Below are positions 34,313-44,199 of a stretch of DNA of 64,000 nt, one piece after another; the stretch's first letter is position 1; each line of letters starts with the position of its first letter. The notes beneath the pieces are model-generated. The model was given only the letters and a program-made list of their open reading frames with translations, was not told the origin of the DNA and searched no databases. Source of the DNA: Gonatopus flavifemur (lineage: Eukaryota > Arthropoda > Insecta > Hymenoptera > Dryinidae). The stretch covers positions 23,286,001 through 23,350,000 of the forward strand of contig JAFFJZ010000004.1 of NCBI GenBank assembly GCA_018340375.1, in the 5' to 3' direction. The position numbers were made by a program, and so were the translations under genes.

Positions 34313-34315
34313 CCA

Positions 34316-35611
34316 ATCCCATGTAGAAATGGAAAAACGGGGCGCTACTGGCTCACTAGTGGTGCCGGATGTGCCAGTACTGGCAAATCTAGAGCGACCA
34401 TTATGGGGCCAGTTGGGAGCTTTCCGAAGTGTTTGACCTGGGGCGTCATGGGCGCGGGATGAACCAAAAGGAATCCATAGTTCACACTTCGGAAAGCTCC
34501 CTGGATTGTCAGTACTGGCGAAGGAATTGGAATGATAACACCATTTCGTATAAGGGCCAGTATAACATTCACCGCCACGGTGGTAGCGATATTTGATGGG
34601 AGCCTGCTATGGTGGAACTCTGGCATTGCAATAGGATCAATTGCTTTGCCAGAGCTGGATGAGAAATTACAAGGATTTGAAATGATGACATCCTATGTAG
34701 CAATTCAAATCCGACCCAGTACTGGCACAGCACTGGTAACCGGAGTTACCAGAAGTGATCATATTTCAAGTAAAAAAAAACATTGATTTTGAACTTTGAA
34801 AATCTGGAATGATCCATTGTTCTCATTATCGTCATCGGGGATAGGCACTTTGGAAGTGATTTCTTGAAAGTTCACTTAGTGAGGATTGAACCCGGGTCCT
34901 GCGAATGAGGAACTGAGTCTCTATCACATCAACTGATCTCCGAGTTGACGACGAATCACTCGTATTACCATTTATTGTAATGGGACTGTTGAAGTCATAC
35001 AATTAACCATAGATTCCGCAGTGCAATGGAGTTCCACCAATGCTGGCACGTCGTTGTGTCTTGAACATATTGAATAATTATACCAACTCTGGCCTGATGC
35101 TGGCAAGACTTCGGCTCACTACAACAGCTGAATTGCCAAGACCGTGATTCTAACGTCAGTTGACTATCGATTCCATAATCAGCCGGAGTCCTATCAATAC
35201 TGGCACATTGTCATCTATCAAACATATTGAATGCTAACACTCACTCTGGCTCAATACTGGCGCAGTATTGTTCCATCAAAGTAACCGTGTTATTGAAAAG
35301 ATCAGTGGAATCCCTAACCACTATCTATTCCGTATTAGAACAACGTTGCATCGATATTGGTGTCGTATCGTCTTTTTTTCGCATTCCCCCATCCAACCAA
35401 CTCTGATTCGGTACTAACGCGGTTCCGTTTCTACACGGTCTGGGTATTCTCCGTATAGTATCAATTTGATACTGAGTGATCACGTGGTTTTTCACTCTTT
35501 CAGATTTAGAGAGCGGTAATGATTCTGGATGGACACAGTTGTTTCTGCCGAAGTCTGACAAATACAACTTTGCCAGTACCGTGCTATTCGTCAACTCTGG
35601 CTATTCCCACA
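34316..35611 (-). repeat. Right arm of the fold-back (~1.3 kb)
   Basis: Mirror of 29452-30204, with about 350-400 bp of extra DNA near 34625-34985 relative to the left arm. Outer end 'gtcaactctggctattcccaca' (ends 35611). It carries GCCAGTACTGGC modules at about 34371, 34508, 34718 and 35265. The extra DNA includes a tRNA-like stretch, so a retroposon may have inserted here. Confidence 0.72.
34855..34945 (-). other. tRNA-like sequence, possible SINE head
   Basis: On the minus strand the block 'acccGGGTTCAATCCtcact' resembles a T-arm/B-box. It is preceded by 'gttgatgtgatagagactcagttcctcattcgcagg', which resembles a D-arm to anticodon-arm region. I could not draw a clean 7-bp acceptor stem, so this is a tRNA pseudogene or SINE promoter region at best. 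Confidence 0.3.
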
Positions 35612-36640
35612 TGGGATATTTCAAAAGACGTTCCAAGAATATTGATAGTACATCTTGGTGCTGTATGGGTCAGTTAGATACCAAGATTTATCACCTCTCT
35701 ACCCAGGTAGCATACAGAATTTTGAATGAGTGCGTTCCGAATACCAACAATTTCTGTGAAGAACTCGTGGTAGACTCTCACAACGGGAACTGTTGAAAAA
35801 TCCCACGTTGAATTCATAAAACATTCTACATGCCTACATCAAAGACGGCGTGTTGTGTGCGAGTTGTGTAAAAGATATCCGTGTCCAATGTATTTCGAAA
35901 ACTACTTATAATTTTTACGAAACATGATTGATGTTTGAAATCTTGGGGAGAAAAATGTTCATTATCTTGCTGATCATCGCTGTTTATATTTTCAGTTTCA
36001 CCAATCTCAGATATTGAGGGGGTTAAAGTGAATCATAGAATGAAGTTTAATATATGTTCCGTAACGTGAATTCCATTTGCTTTCCATTTCAGTGACACTG
36101 TAATATGTTACCTTCTGCGGACCATGTTTCTCTCCCTTTCTCGTCGGCGACGTAATTCGTAGGAAGAAAACGCCCAGACAGAAACTCACCTGATCTCTAT
36201 GTGGAGTTCGGAACTCACTAGACTTATCTTAGAAATTGTTTGTATTCGAATAATGTGAGATGACTATTAATCATTTTCCGCAGGAAAAAAAACATTGTAA
36301 AGCCTGAACCGAGTGATCACCCGTGGTGTTCGGAATGTTATCTTGATTTCTTTTAGTGCCTCTTTGGGTTTTGACCCGTTTGAATTTCCATGTTTACGAC
36401 GGGGAAATAGAGGGCGACATCCATCAGCCAAATGACGTGACCGGAGTCGGATCAGCGAGCAGATACTACGGAGAAGATGAACACGATTGGCTAATGATGA
36501 CGACTTCGGGTTGATCCGTACTCCACACGCGGAACCGCAGGGTCGACGACCTCGGTCATCCGTATCGTTTTGCCTACGAAGGGTCAAGATAACGACAACC
36601 ACGAAAGAAAACATCCTCTTGGATTAAATCTAGCATTTTG
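35612..36640. other. Non-coding interval, GC rising at the right
   Basis: 35695-35815 begins ACCCAGGTAGCATACAGAA, similar to the CCCAnnnAGCA-ended fold-back elements, but no matching right end was confirmed. 36310-36610 is GC-richer unique sequence and probably the upstream flank of the gene at 37.7 kb. Confidence 0.4.
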
Positions 36641-37718
36641 AATCCATGATTTGATCATTCGATCAAGAAAAAGAGAAGAATTCGATATCGAATGTCTCGG
36701 ACGGTATGGTCATCGCCATCAAGTATGTACTACGCGCACACCCTATCAAGTTCAGCGAGACACGCTGCCGCCACGAGCCGACAGTTGCTGGCTGGACGTC
36801 GCGTTACCTACTTCGCGCACGAAATTAAGAAGTAAGAAAAGCGTGCTCGTGAACGGTTACGGAGGGCCACCATTAGTGCGACTTCGTGGATTGGTTTCCC
36901 ATCTGTTCCGAACGGGAAGCTTCAGGGTATCTACCCATACCAAGTGGAACGAGGGTGAGTCTTTCTTCTTCGCTGAGCAGTAACTTGCTACTCATCACTC
37001 TTATGCTTTTTGTTCGAGCTCACTTTCACTTGCTCGTAGCAGACTCTCTCTCTTCTCCCCTCCCCGCGCTCTTCCTTTCTCGACTTCTTATCATGCGGTT
37101 ATCAATTTCGAATGTGCTTGATCGGTGGCCACGGGATATGCTCGGTTTCGCTAGAGTATAATGAATCATAAATGCATTTTTTTTGTTTGATCACCCATAC
37201 CATCAGGTTGTGACAGGTAAATTTTGGGACTTTCCCCTGCTCAAGAGAAATTAACTTCTTTTTTGCTTTGTAGTCGAAGCTTATCTTTCACTTTTGTATA
37301 ATTTGGTTTTTTTTAATATATGTGTATTATATACGTCGCTACTCGATCTTTCTTGTCTAGACCTCATTCTCGTTCTAGCTTTCCTTACCCCGACTCCCAC
37401 GGCTGATCGGCTGGGACTTGAAGGAGGGGGAGCGAGGCAGAGAATCAGAGAGGGATAATTTCATTTCTTTTTGTTTAGAACGTAGTGCTCTATCCGAGTG
37501 CCTGGCGCCCGCATTCAATTCTTTTTCTACTCTCATTACTCTCGACATTTTTGAATGCTCGGCTTTCTATCTCTTTCTCTCTCTCATCCAGAACCGTGGG
37601 GAAGCCTACCTTGTGGTCATTCACTCTCGCTGCTCTCTCTTGATTTGTTTGCGGTGTCTTCCCTTCCATTCTCTGAACTCGCTTCGCATTGATATTTTCC
37701 TTCCTTTTGTCTGTGCGG
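36640..37718 (+). promoter_or_regulatory. Putative promoter and 5' UTR of the 37.7-kb gene
   Basis: The stretch is GC-richer than its surroundings and rich in CT/GA runs (37040-37080, 37560-37590, 37630-37645), as in GAGA-type arthropod promoters. A strong donor-like AGG|GTGAGT occurs with the junction after 36954. A strong acceptor (CTCTCTCTCATCCAG) ends at 37591, and another (TTTCTTTTTGTTTAG) ends at 37478. Splicing 36954 to 37592 would give a leader with no ATG between 37592 and the start codon at 37719. No TATA box is evident. Inferred only. Confidence 0.35.
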
Positions 37719-39881
37719 ATGAGTGATTTATCATATGCTAGTCGGAAGAGGCGCCGCGAAGAGGATAAGCGAGAGTGACGTCACAACACGTTGTATTCAT
37801 TTGACGTTATATTTCCTTCGTTTGTACAAACTAATTTATTACATAAGACGTAATAAAAATTCATCATCAAAATCATCAACAAATACAAAAAAAGATTCGG
37901 AAAAACTATCTGAACGCACGCTTGGTCGTGGTAAAAAGGTGAGAAAACCGGAAAAGTTATCTTACACACCTTCAGCGATACCATTGACAAAGGAGACACA
38001 CAGAACAGCGTTTATTCAATGAAATCTGATGCATGCAAAATATAAAAAGGTAATGATCTCAATATTTTTTTTAGAAACTACAGATAAATCCAATTTTTGG
38101 TTCTCAATCACTTTGGAAGTACAGTATTCCCCTCCTTTTCTCGTGTCTTGACCTTCATTTTTCGTCTCCCGCGTTGAGCTGTGGGCAATGCTTACACTAT
38201 CATTCGTGCGTTCATAATCCACCGGATCCATACCCAGCTAGCACAAGTGTTCTAAGAGAGTTCTTTATGAATAAAAAGCATTCATTTCCAGCTCTTTCAG
38301 AACTCTTGTGCTATCTGGGTACCCTCATCAAACGTATACTCTTGAACGTCTTATATTAGGTGTACAAATAAGTTTCCGCGGTTTGTCAAAAGATGGCCCC
38401 ACCAGAAGGTTATGGAGAAATTGTCAGATGTAAAACGTAATATCCCAAGTTTAGTCATCTGGCAACACCATAACCTTAAAGTACTAGTGATTCCGTATCA
38501 GCATCACGTAATTTTTTTCGTGCAAAAATGTCAAGTTTTATTCCGAATAAGCATCATTTGCGGGAACTTTTGATTTACTTCTTTAATGTGAAAAAATCTG
38601 CAGCTGAGGCGCATCGATTGCTTCTAGAAGCATATGGTGAAGCTGCTTTAAGTGAGAGAAGTTGTCAGGAATGGTTTCAAAAGTTTAAGAACGGTGAGTT
38701 TGACGTTAAAGACAAAGAACGCAGTGGAAGGCCGAAAGTGTACGAAGACATGGAATTAGAAGTACTATTGGAGGAAGATTCGTCCCAAACGCAAAAAGAA
38801 CTTGCACTTACTCTACAAGTGACTCAACAAGCAATTTCACATCGTTTAAAATCGTTAGGAATGATTCAAAAACAAGGAAATTGGGTTCCATATGAACTAA
38901 AGCCGAGAGACGTTGAACGCCGATTATGCATGAGTGAAATGCTGCTTGCCAGGAATAAAAAAAAGAGTTTTTTCCATCGTATAGTCACTGGTGACGAAAA
39001 ATGGATTCACTACGATAATCCAAAGAAGAGAAAGTCATGGGTTAAGCCCGGCGAACCATCAACATCGACAGCTAAGCCGAATATTCATGAAAAAAACTCA
39101 TGCTGTGTATTTGGTGGGATCAGCTTGGTGTCGTGTATTATGAATTGCTGAAACCAAGCGAAACCATTACTGGAGCTCTCTACCGAACACAATTGATGAG
39201 ATTGAGTCGGGCACTTAAGGAAAAACGCGCCCATTACTACTCCAGACACGACAAAATTATTCTTTTACACGATAATGCTCGTCCACATGTTGCGGCGCCG
39301 GTAAAAACATACTTGGAAACACTCAACTGGGAAGTTTTACCCCACCCGCCGTATTCACCAGACTTAGCCCCTTCTGATTATCACCTGTTCCGGTCGATGG
39401 CACATGGTCTGTCTGAGCAGCGCTTCACATCATATGAAGACACCAAAAATTGGGTAGATTTGTGGATAGCGTCAAAAGATGAAGAGTTTTTTCGACGGGG
39501 TATCCGCATGTTGCCAGAAAGATGGGGAAAAGTAGTGGCAAATGATGGAAAATACTTTGAATAAAACGTAATGTACTTTTCCTTTACAATAAATTCCCAA
39601 TTTTTTATAAAAAACCGCGGAAACTTATTTGTACACCTAATATAAGGATATTCCAATCATTGAAATCATTTCAGATAAGACCAATAAATGAGTTAATCGA
39701 GTATAGTTTCATTTTTTCCCTCAATTTCACTATTAATTACATTTTGCAGAGAATATTACAAGCTACGAAGGCAGAACGTAAATTGGAGGCTGACAAAAGA
39801 GTACACAGAATATTGAAATCGAAATCCTGTACGAAAAATACACATCCATCAACACACGTACGTACCTATGATATTAATCAT
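37719..39881 (+). CDS. Predicted host gene, N-terminal exons of a basic (nuclear?) protein
   Basis: Spliced model: exon 37719-37774 (ATG; MSDLSYASRKRRREEDKR), intron 37775-37847 (73 bp, GTGACG...branch-like ACTAAT...AAG), exon 37848-37938 (Ser/Lys-rich, ending GRGKK at the donor AAG|GTGAGA), intron 37939-39749, exon 39750-39881 (RILQATKAERKLEADKRVHR..., entered after TTTTGCAG, left at the donor CAT|GTAAGA). Exon sizes keep one frame: 56 + 91 = 49 codons, then 44 codons. The N-terminus has a textbook basic nuclear-localisation cluster. The second intron contains a palindromic MITE and a mariner; without the mariner it would be about 526 bp. The protein family is not recognised. Exons beyond 39881 were not found and may lie past the LTR retrotransposon. 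The model is inferred from splice signals and phase. Confidence 0.42.
37776..37783 (+). promoter_or_regulatory. CRE/ATF-type palindrome TGACGTCA
   Basis: A perfect TGACGTCA beginning with the T of the predicted first donor (GA|GTGACGTCAC). If the intron model is right, the site lies at the very start of intron 1, just downstream of the start codon, and could be a promoter-proximal binding site. A second perfect copy is at 49953. Confidence 0.35.
38233..38319. mobile_element. 87-bp palindromic element, second copy
   Basis: CCCAGCTAGCACAAGTGTTC...GAACTCTTGTGCTATCTGGG, with TA immediately outside each end. Same family and length as 28924-29010. It lies in the predicted intron 2 of the 37.7-kb gene, 36 bp upstream of the mariner. 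Confidence 0.82.
38356..39640 (+). mobile_element. Near-intact mariner, 1,285 bp
   Basis: The termini TTAGGTGTACAAATAAGTTT and its inverse AAACTTATTTGTACACCTAA extend to 28-29 bp (through CCGCGGTTT) and are essentially perfect. Both are bounded by TA (38354-38355, 39641-39642). The terminal sequence resembles irritans-type mariners. The transposase is broken by a single base loss. It is the best-preserved DNA transposon in the window and so probably the youngest. Confidence 0.95.
38528..39564 (+). pseudogene. Mariner transposase (DD34D), one-base frameshift
   Basis: It opens at ATG 38528 (MSSFIPNKHHLRELLIYFFN). First helix-turn-helix: AAEAHRLLLEAYGEAALSERSCQEWFQKF. Linker: RSGRPKV. Second helix-turn-helix: TQKELALTLQVTQQAISHRLK. 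The catalytic domain has Asp residues in TGDEKWIHYD, LLHDNARPH and SPDLAPSDYHLF, with 34 residues between the last two. WVPYEL, the family's WVPHEL-type linker motif, is present. The frame changes in a run of six As near 39088-39096 (the segment IHEKN passes into LCIWWDQ in the +1 frame) and then runs to TAA at 39562. All catalytic and binding motifs look intact, so the single indel is the only visible lesion. Family role: binds the terminal repeats and moves the element by cut and paste. Confidence 0.94.
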
Positions 39882-40040
39882 GTAAGAAATATTCTGTTTG
39901 ACTCAATAGGCCACTGGAACTTTGAATACAATCTTCTTGTTTTCGGAAAGCCGGCGTGTCAGAAAAATTCTCATACACCTCATTCATTAGGCAGTTGACC
40001 GATCAACGCCGTGTATATGAATTCATCCAGCATCCACATT

Positions 40041-40375
40041 GACGAATCAAAACCTCCCTGTGAACATTTTTCCCCTGGACATTTCAAACATGCATTATGT
40101 TCCCTAAATGCTAACACACAGTTCTCTGAAGCGTCGATTTCGGAAATCTTTTTGATGCCTTTCTTGAAAAGTCTGGAAGTTATCAGAAATTGTTCTGTGT
40201 TAACTTTCTGATAACTTCCAGACCTCATAAGAGAGGGATCACAGAGATCTCCGGAATCGACGCATCAGAGAACTTTCTGTTAGCATGTGGAGAACTGAAT
40301 GAATGGTTGAAATGTTCAGAAAAGAAATGTTTACTGGGCTTTCATCTGAATTTGTCTGTCTTGGTAAAAAAACAT
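40041..40375. mobile_element. ~335-bp long-palindrome element
   Basis: The left half ('cacattgacgaatc...tctggaagttatcagaa') is the inverse of the right half ('ttctgataacttccagacctc...tttgtctgtc'), meeting near 40193-40200. Shared inner blocks are TAACTTCCAGAC, GAATCGACGC(T/A)TCAGAGAA and TGTTAGCAT. A single-arm copy is at 54715-54900 on the plus strand. No coding sequence is supported, though both arms stay partly open. Confidence 0.75.
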
Positions 40376-41160
40376 TATAGATCCCACTGGGGCGCGGACA
40401 GTGCAAAGGCCCCCTTTCGTGCCGAAGACACGCCTAGATTGGTTTGTGTAGGGGTGAATTCGTCATATCTTCAATTCTCACCCGATAATTTGAAATGCAG
40501 AAACTGAGTTCCTCACGGTATTTAATATCTTTCAATTCTTGCGATATACCACCCCACACAGCACAAAAGTGACGGACAGTTCTGGAAAATTCATAGTGGA
40601 TTCTTCAGACTGCAGTTGAACGTCATATACGTATATTGTTTCAGGAGTGGCGTGTTGTACAGAACACTCCCCGGAGTAACTAATAAAACTTTCAATCACT
40701 TGAAATCGTATGAGGGTCATGTACAAAACAGAATCGTTTCGATTTCAATTGATTGGAATGAAATCACTATCCCGATTGAATTCTTGTAAACGGAATAATT
40801 CCTCTACTATGAAAACTTGATATTTAATGTGATATGCTCACCCTGTAAAAATATCGTACAACCCGCGTGGGACAAAGAACCTCAACATCAGCCTGGAAGA
40901 AATGTCTTGCAACACCACTGCAATACGTATAAGTGAGAAGGGCAGATATACTTATACGGAAGATCTCAGATAAAGTATGGGAGTTGAGATTATTCCATAC
41001 TTTCTTTATACTTCCACCATATTGACAGGATCTTACAGTGGTCTGGCAGAAATATGGGGAAGTCTCAAACCCCGTACTTTACCCGAGATCTTTCCTGTAT
41101 CTATGCCTCATTACTTCAAACTTGTTGCAATAGTCTTGCACAATTCCTTCTGCCAGATTG
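40376..41160. other. Non-coding interval before the LTR element
   Basis: 40553 begins CCCACACAGCACAAAAGTG, like the CCCAnnnAGCA fold-back ends, without a confirmed partner end. No gene is recognised. The final ATTG (41157-41160) is the target duplication of the LTR retrotransposon. Confidence 0.45.
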
Positions 41161-41691
41161 TGTAACGTAAGCGTTACGAAAAGAGTAGAAGGGGGCACCG
41201 ACAAGGAGGTAGAGGCGGCAGCAGCGGCGAAACGAGTGATGAGTCCAGGCGGGAAAGGACAGTTCGTTACCGGTACTCGACAGACTAGCGATTTGATAGC
41301 ACCATTTTCCACACGCCCTACGAGGCCATCAACGTATAATTAAAGTGAAGTTCACTCTTCAACCAAGTACCCCGTGTCATCAGGAATATTCTCCGCGAGT
41401 CATCGGACCAAGGACCTCCTCGCGGCCACCCGTACCTCCACGGCGACCCCGCAGAACAGCTATCAGGCCCGGCCAGCTGAAAAGACGAGACGACACACCC
41501 ACACTCACGACACTCATACACATTATATACACGTAAACCACGAGTGGTAAGGAGCTACTCTTATATTATATTATATTATTTTTTTTTGTATTATTTTCTT
41601 CGCGAGCAAAATCGAGAAATATATATATATAGATATCATCGTTCTCCATACGCTGGTCTCACTCTCGGTTCCCCCAAACCCATTCCTCATA
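41161..41691 (+). repeat. 5' LTR (531 bp)
   Basis: Starts TGTAACGTAAGCGTTACG, itself a small hairpin (TAACG-TAAG-CGTTA), and ends CCCATTCCTCATA. It contains a GC-rich central part and a TATATTATATTATATTA stretch near 41560 that could serve as promoter or poly(A) region. It matches the 3' LTR throughout. Confidence 0.95.
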
Positions 41692-41692
41692 G

Positions 41693-41705
41693 TGGCGCCC
41701 AACAC
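41693..41705 (+). other. Primer-binding site, tRNA-Lys type
   Basis: TGGCGCCCAAC begins one base after the 5' LTR. It is complementary to the 3' end of insect tRNA-Lys (including CCA) over 11 bases, the usual primer of gypsy-like elements. Confidence 0.85.
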
Positions 41706-42708
41706 AAAAACCCACATACAGCACATACATCACACACAAACACATACACACTCAAACATACAAAGACACATTATCAAACATACATATACAGCGAATATAC
41801 TCAGAGAGATAACACATAAACATACATAAATACACATATATACACATTAAAACACGTAAGAACAAAACGAATTTTCCCCCTGATATTTTACTAGTGTATA
41901 CCCATCTATGGGTCACGGAAAACTTAAATAAAATATCGATATATATATATATATATATGGAGTAGAAGAAAAACGGAATTTACATACTCGTAGTCGTACA
42001 GATAAACGTTACAATAACGAGAAAATTGATCAAAAACGACTCAAACACCGTGTATGTGAATTCTATAGGACGACAAAATAAGCTCATTATATGTAAAAGA
42101 AAATTCGATTCACGCGAATATTATACAGAGGCATCGGGGCGCGTGTGTCCGCGCACGCATACATGTAGAGAACCATAAGAACACGCGTACATACACACGA
42201 GGGGCATATAATCGCACATAACGATACTCTACGTGCAAGAAGAAGAATAACCTTGAGCGCGGAGTAGAGTATCGTCGACGCGATAAGACGCGACATAGAG
42301 ACATAAGACATACACAACATTCCCGAGACGATACAAAGGACAAGTGAGCACATATAAACGAATCGATTGAATGAATCGAAGTCTGAAATCCCTTGATGAA
42401 TCCAAATTAAAGACGAATAATTTGAAAGTAATAGCATGGAAAATTAAATAGAGATTAAATTCAACAGAAGAACCGACTAAATCATAAATATAACTACACA
42501 TATTACTGGCCACACAAACCATACAAAAGACGAACGAGAAACACACATATACACATACACACATATCATCACAAGTAACACATAACACACGATACAATAC
42601 AGCTACAGTAAACAAGGAAGACACATACATACGAAAACTGAAAATTCAAACGAACGAAATTACACAACGGAATATCAAGTTTAAATTAAATTAAAATCGA
42701 AACACAAA
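41706..42708 (+). other. Leader between primer site and gag
   Basis: About 1 kb of A- and CA-rich DNA ('cacacataca' runs, an (AT)n stretch at 41938-41958) with no supported gene. Frames on the opposite strand here reflect the strand-skewed composition. Confidence 0.6.
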
Positions 42709-44199
42709 ATGAATGGACGGAACAGACACAACGAAACATACATATCAACAGATTATAGACACACACGCAATGAAAACCAACACGAACAAAGAACGAGAAG
42801 AAGTTTGAATGACGAGACACAAGATAGACAAGGACATACCACACAGACAGAATATGATCAAACCTTTACACAAGACAGTTTTCTGAGGAATAATCAAGAA
42901 TTCATTGACGAAACGAACCATTTATTAGAACATTTCAACCACCCGAACGTACAACGAAGACGAAGACAAAGACAAAATAGACAACGAGACCGACCAGAAA
43001 GAGACAGAAACAGCACGATGTTGAGGAACTTTCCACATAGAGACTCTGATTATAATAACGAACTGAGTAGAGCAGAATCGAACCACACACACAGACAGGA
43101 ACACGTAGAACCGGAAATCACAGTAAGAAACCCAATAGATGAAAATAGAAATCACACAGTAGACGAAATAGATAGTTATGAAACAGACATAGAAACCGAA
43201 CCAGAAAGGGGTAGGAATTCCACACGAAACAATAGACACCCAACTAGACAAAGACAGAACTACACAGGCACAAGCGAAGAGGAGATTATATAGAACGACA
43301 CATATAGGATACAAACATATAACACAGGGAACAAAAAAATCCTACGAAAACCACGACTACCGGTGACAAATTTGAATATAGAATTCAGCGGGAACGGAAC
43401 AGAAGACCCCGAACAATTTTTACTGAAACTAGCACAATACCAAAACACATACACATTCACAGTCAGGGAAATACTATTACTACTACCACAAATATTGCAC
43501 AACATAGCATACGAGTGGCATACACTGAATCATAGGAAATGGGAAAACTTACAAGAAATTGAAAAAGATTCCAGGGAAACATTCTTTCCACATGATTACA
43601 CAGAAAGATTGAAGGAAAAATTGAAAAGATATACACAACAAGAAGATGAAAATATTACAAAATACCTAATAAGATTCAGAACAATAATGAACAAAATCTG
43701 GCCACCATACTCCCTGAATACACAATCAAACGAAGCATACAAAAACCTACAATGAGAATACAACTTATACTTAAAAAGAGAAGCATCTGAGACATTTGAA
43801 CAATTAGAAAGGAAGGGAAAAGCACTAGAAGCAATAGAACAAGGGAAACAGGAATGGGCAACACACACAAATGACTCAGGGAAACAAAACACGGAACCAA
43901 GAACACCACCAAGGTACGATAACACGTACACATAAAGAAGACCATTTTGGAACCAAAACACACAAAACCCACAGACACACAACAATAGAACAACAGAACG
44001 AAGACCACCACTATTACCGACACCCACATACCCATCAAATACACAGCATGGAGGAAACCAAAGGACAAGAACGACAGAGACCCAAACTAATACCCGACAA
44101 AACATCAACACAAACACGGGAACAATCCCAAAAGGATGTTTGAATTGCGGACAACAAGGACATTGGAGGATAAACTGCCCGAATAATCAAAAAAACTAA
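42709..44199 (+). pseudogene. gag of the LTR retrotransposon, three in-frame stops
   Basis: All segments are in one frame. The first (from ATG 42709) is a highly charged Arg/Asn/Glu-rich N-terminal region. A TAG stop lies at 43291. The capsid-like segment follows (LPQILHNIAYEWHTL, then FFPHDYTERLKEKL and a TQQEDENITKY stretch), typical of Ty3/gypsy Gag. TGA at 43753 and TAA at 43933 interrupt it further. The C-terminus has a CCHC zinc knuckle (CLNCGQQGHWRINC, 44137-44178) for RNA binding. The frame ends at TAA 44197, immediately after a slippery heptamer. The role is the particle protein that packages element RNA. The stops are point changes; no indel is visible. Confidence 0.9.
44190..44196 (+). 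promoter_or_regulatory. Predicted -1 ribosomal frameshift site A AAA AAC
   Basis: The heptamer A-AAA-AAC is in register with the gag codons (CAA AAA AAC TAA), directly before the gag stop. Slipping back one base enters the frame that carries the whole of pol, which has no usable start of its own ahead of protease. The following 30-60 bases contain 'gggtgggagaaaccccct', able to form a short stem with a CCCC/GGGG pairing, as expected of a stimulator. Confidence 0.75.

Larger units (their letters stand above)
29452..35611. mobile_element. 6.2-kb fold-back structure with inverted arms
   Basis: 29452-30204 and 34316-35611 are inverted copies of one another. Outer ends: TGTGGGAATAGCGAGAGTTG (left) and, reverse complemented, TGTGGGAATAGCCAGAGTTG (right). 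Inner ends: 'tttccatttccacatggg' and 'cccatgtagaaatggaaa'. Each arm also ends internally in a sequence resembling the inverse of its outer end, so the arms may be two separate ~750-bp elements inserted in opposite orientation. Between them lie a small MITE, unassigned DNA and the DD41D transposon (32203-34266). Confidence 0.7.

Noticed and set aside
36651..36983. 110-codon plus-strand frame in the GC-rich region as a coding gene
   Set aside because: It has no recognisable domain and overlaps a predicted untranslated leader with a strong splice donor after 36954. The composition explains the open frame.
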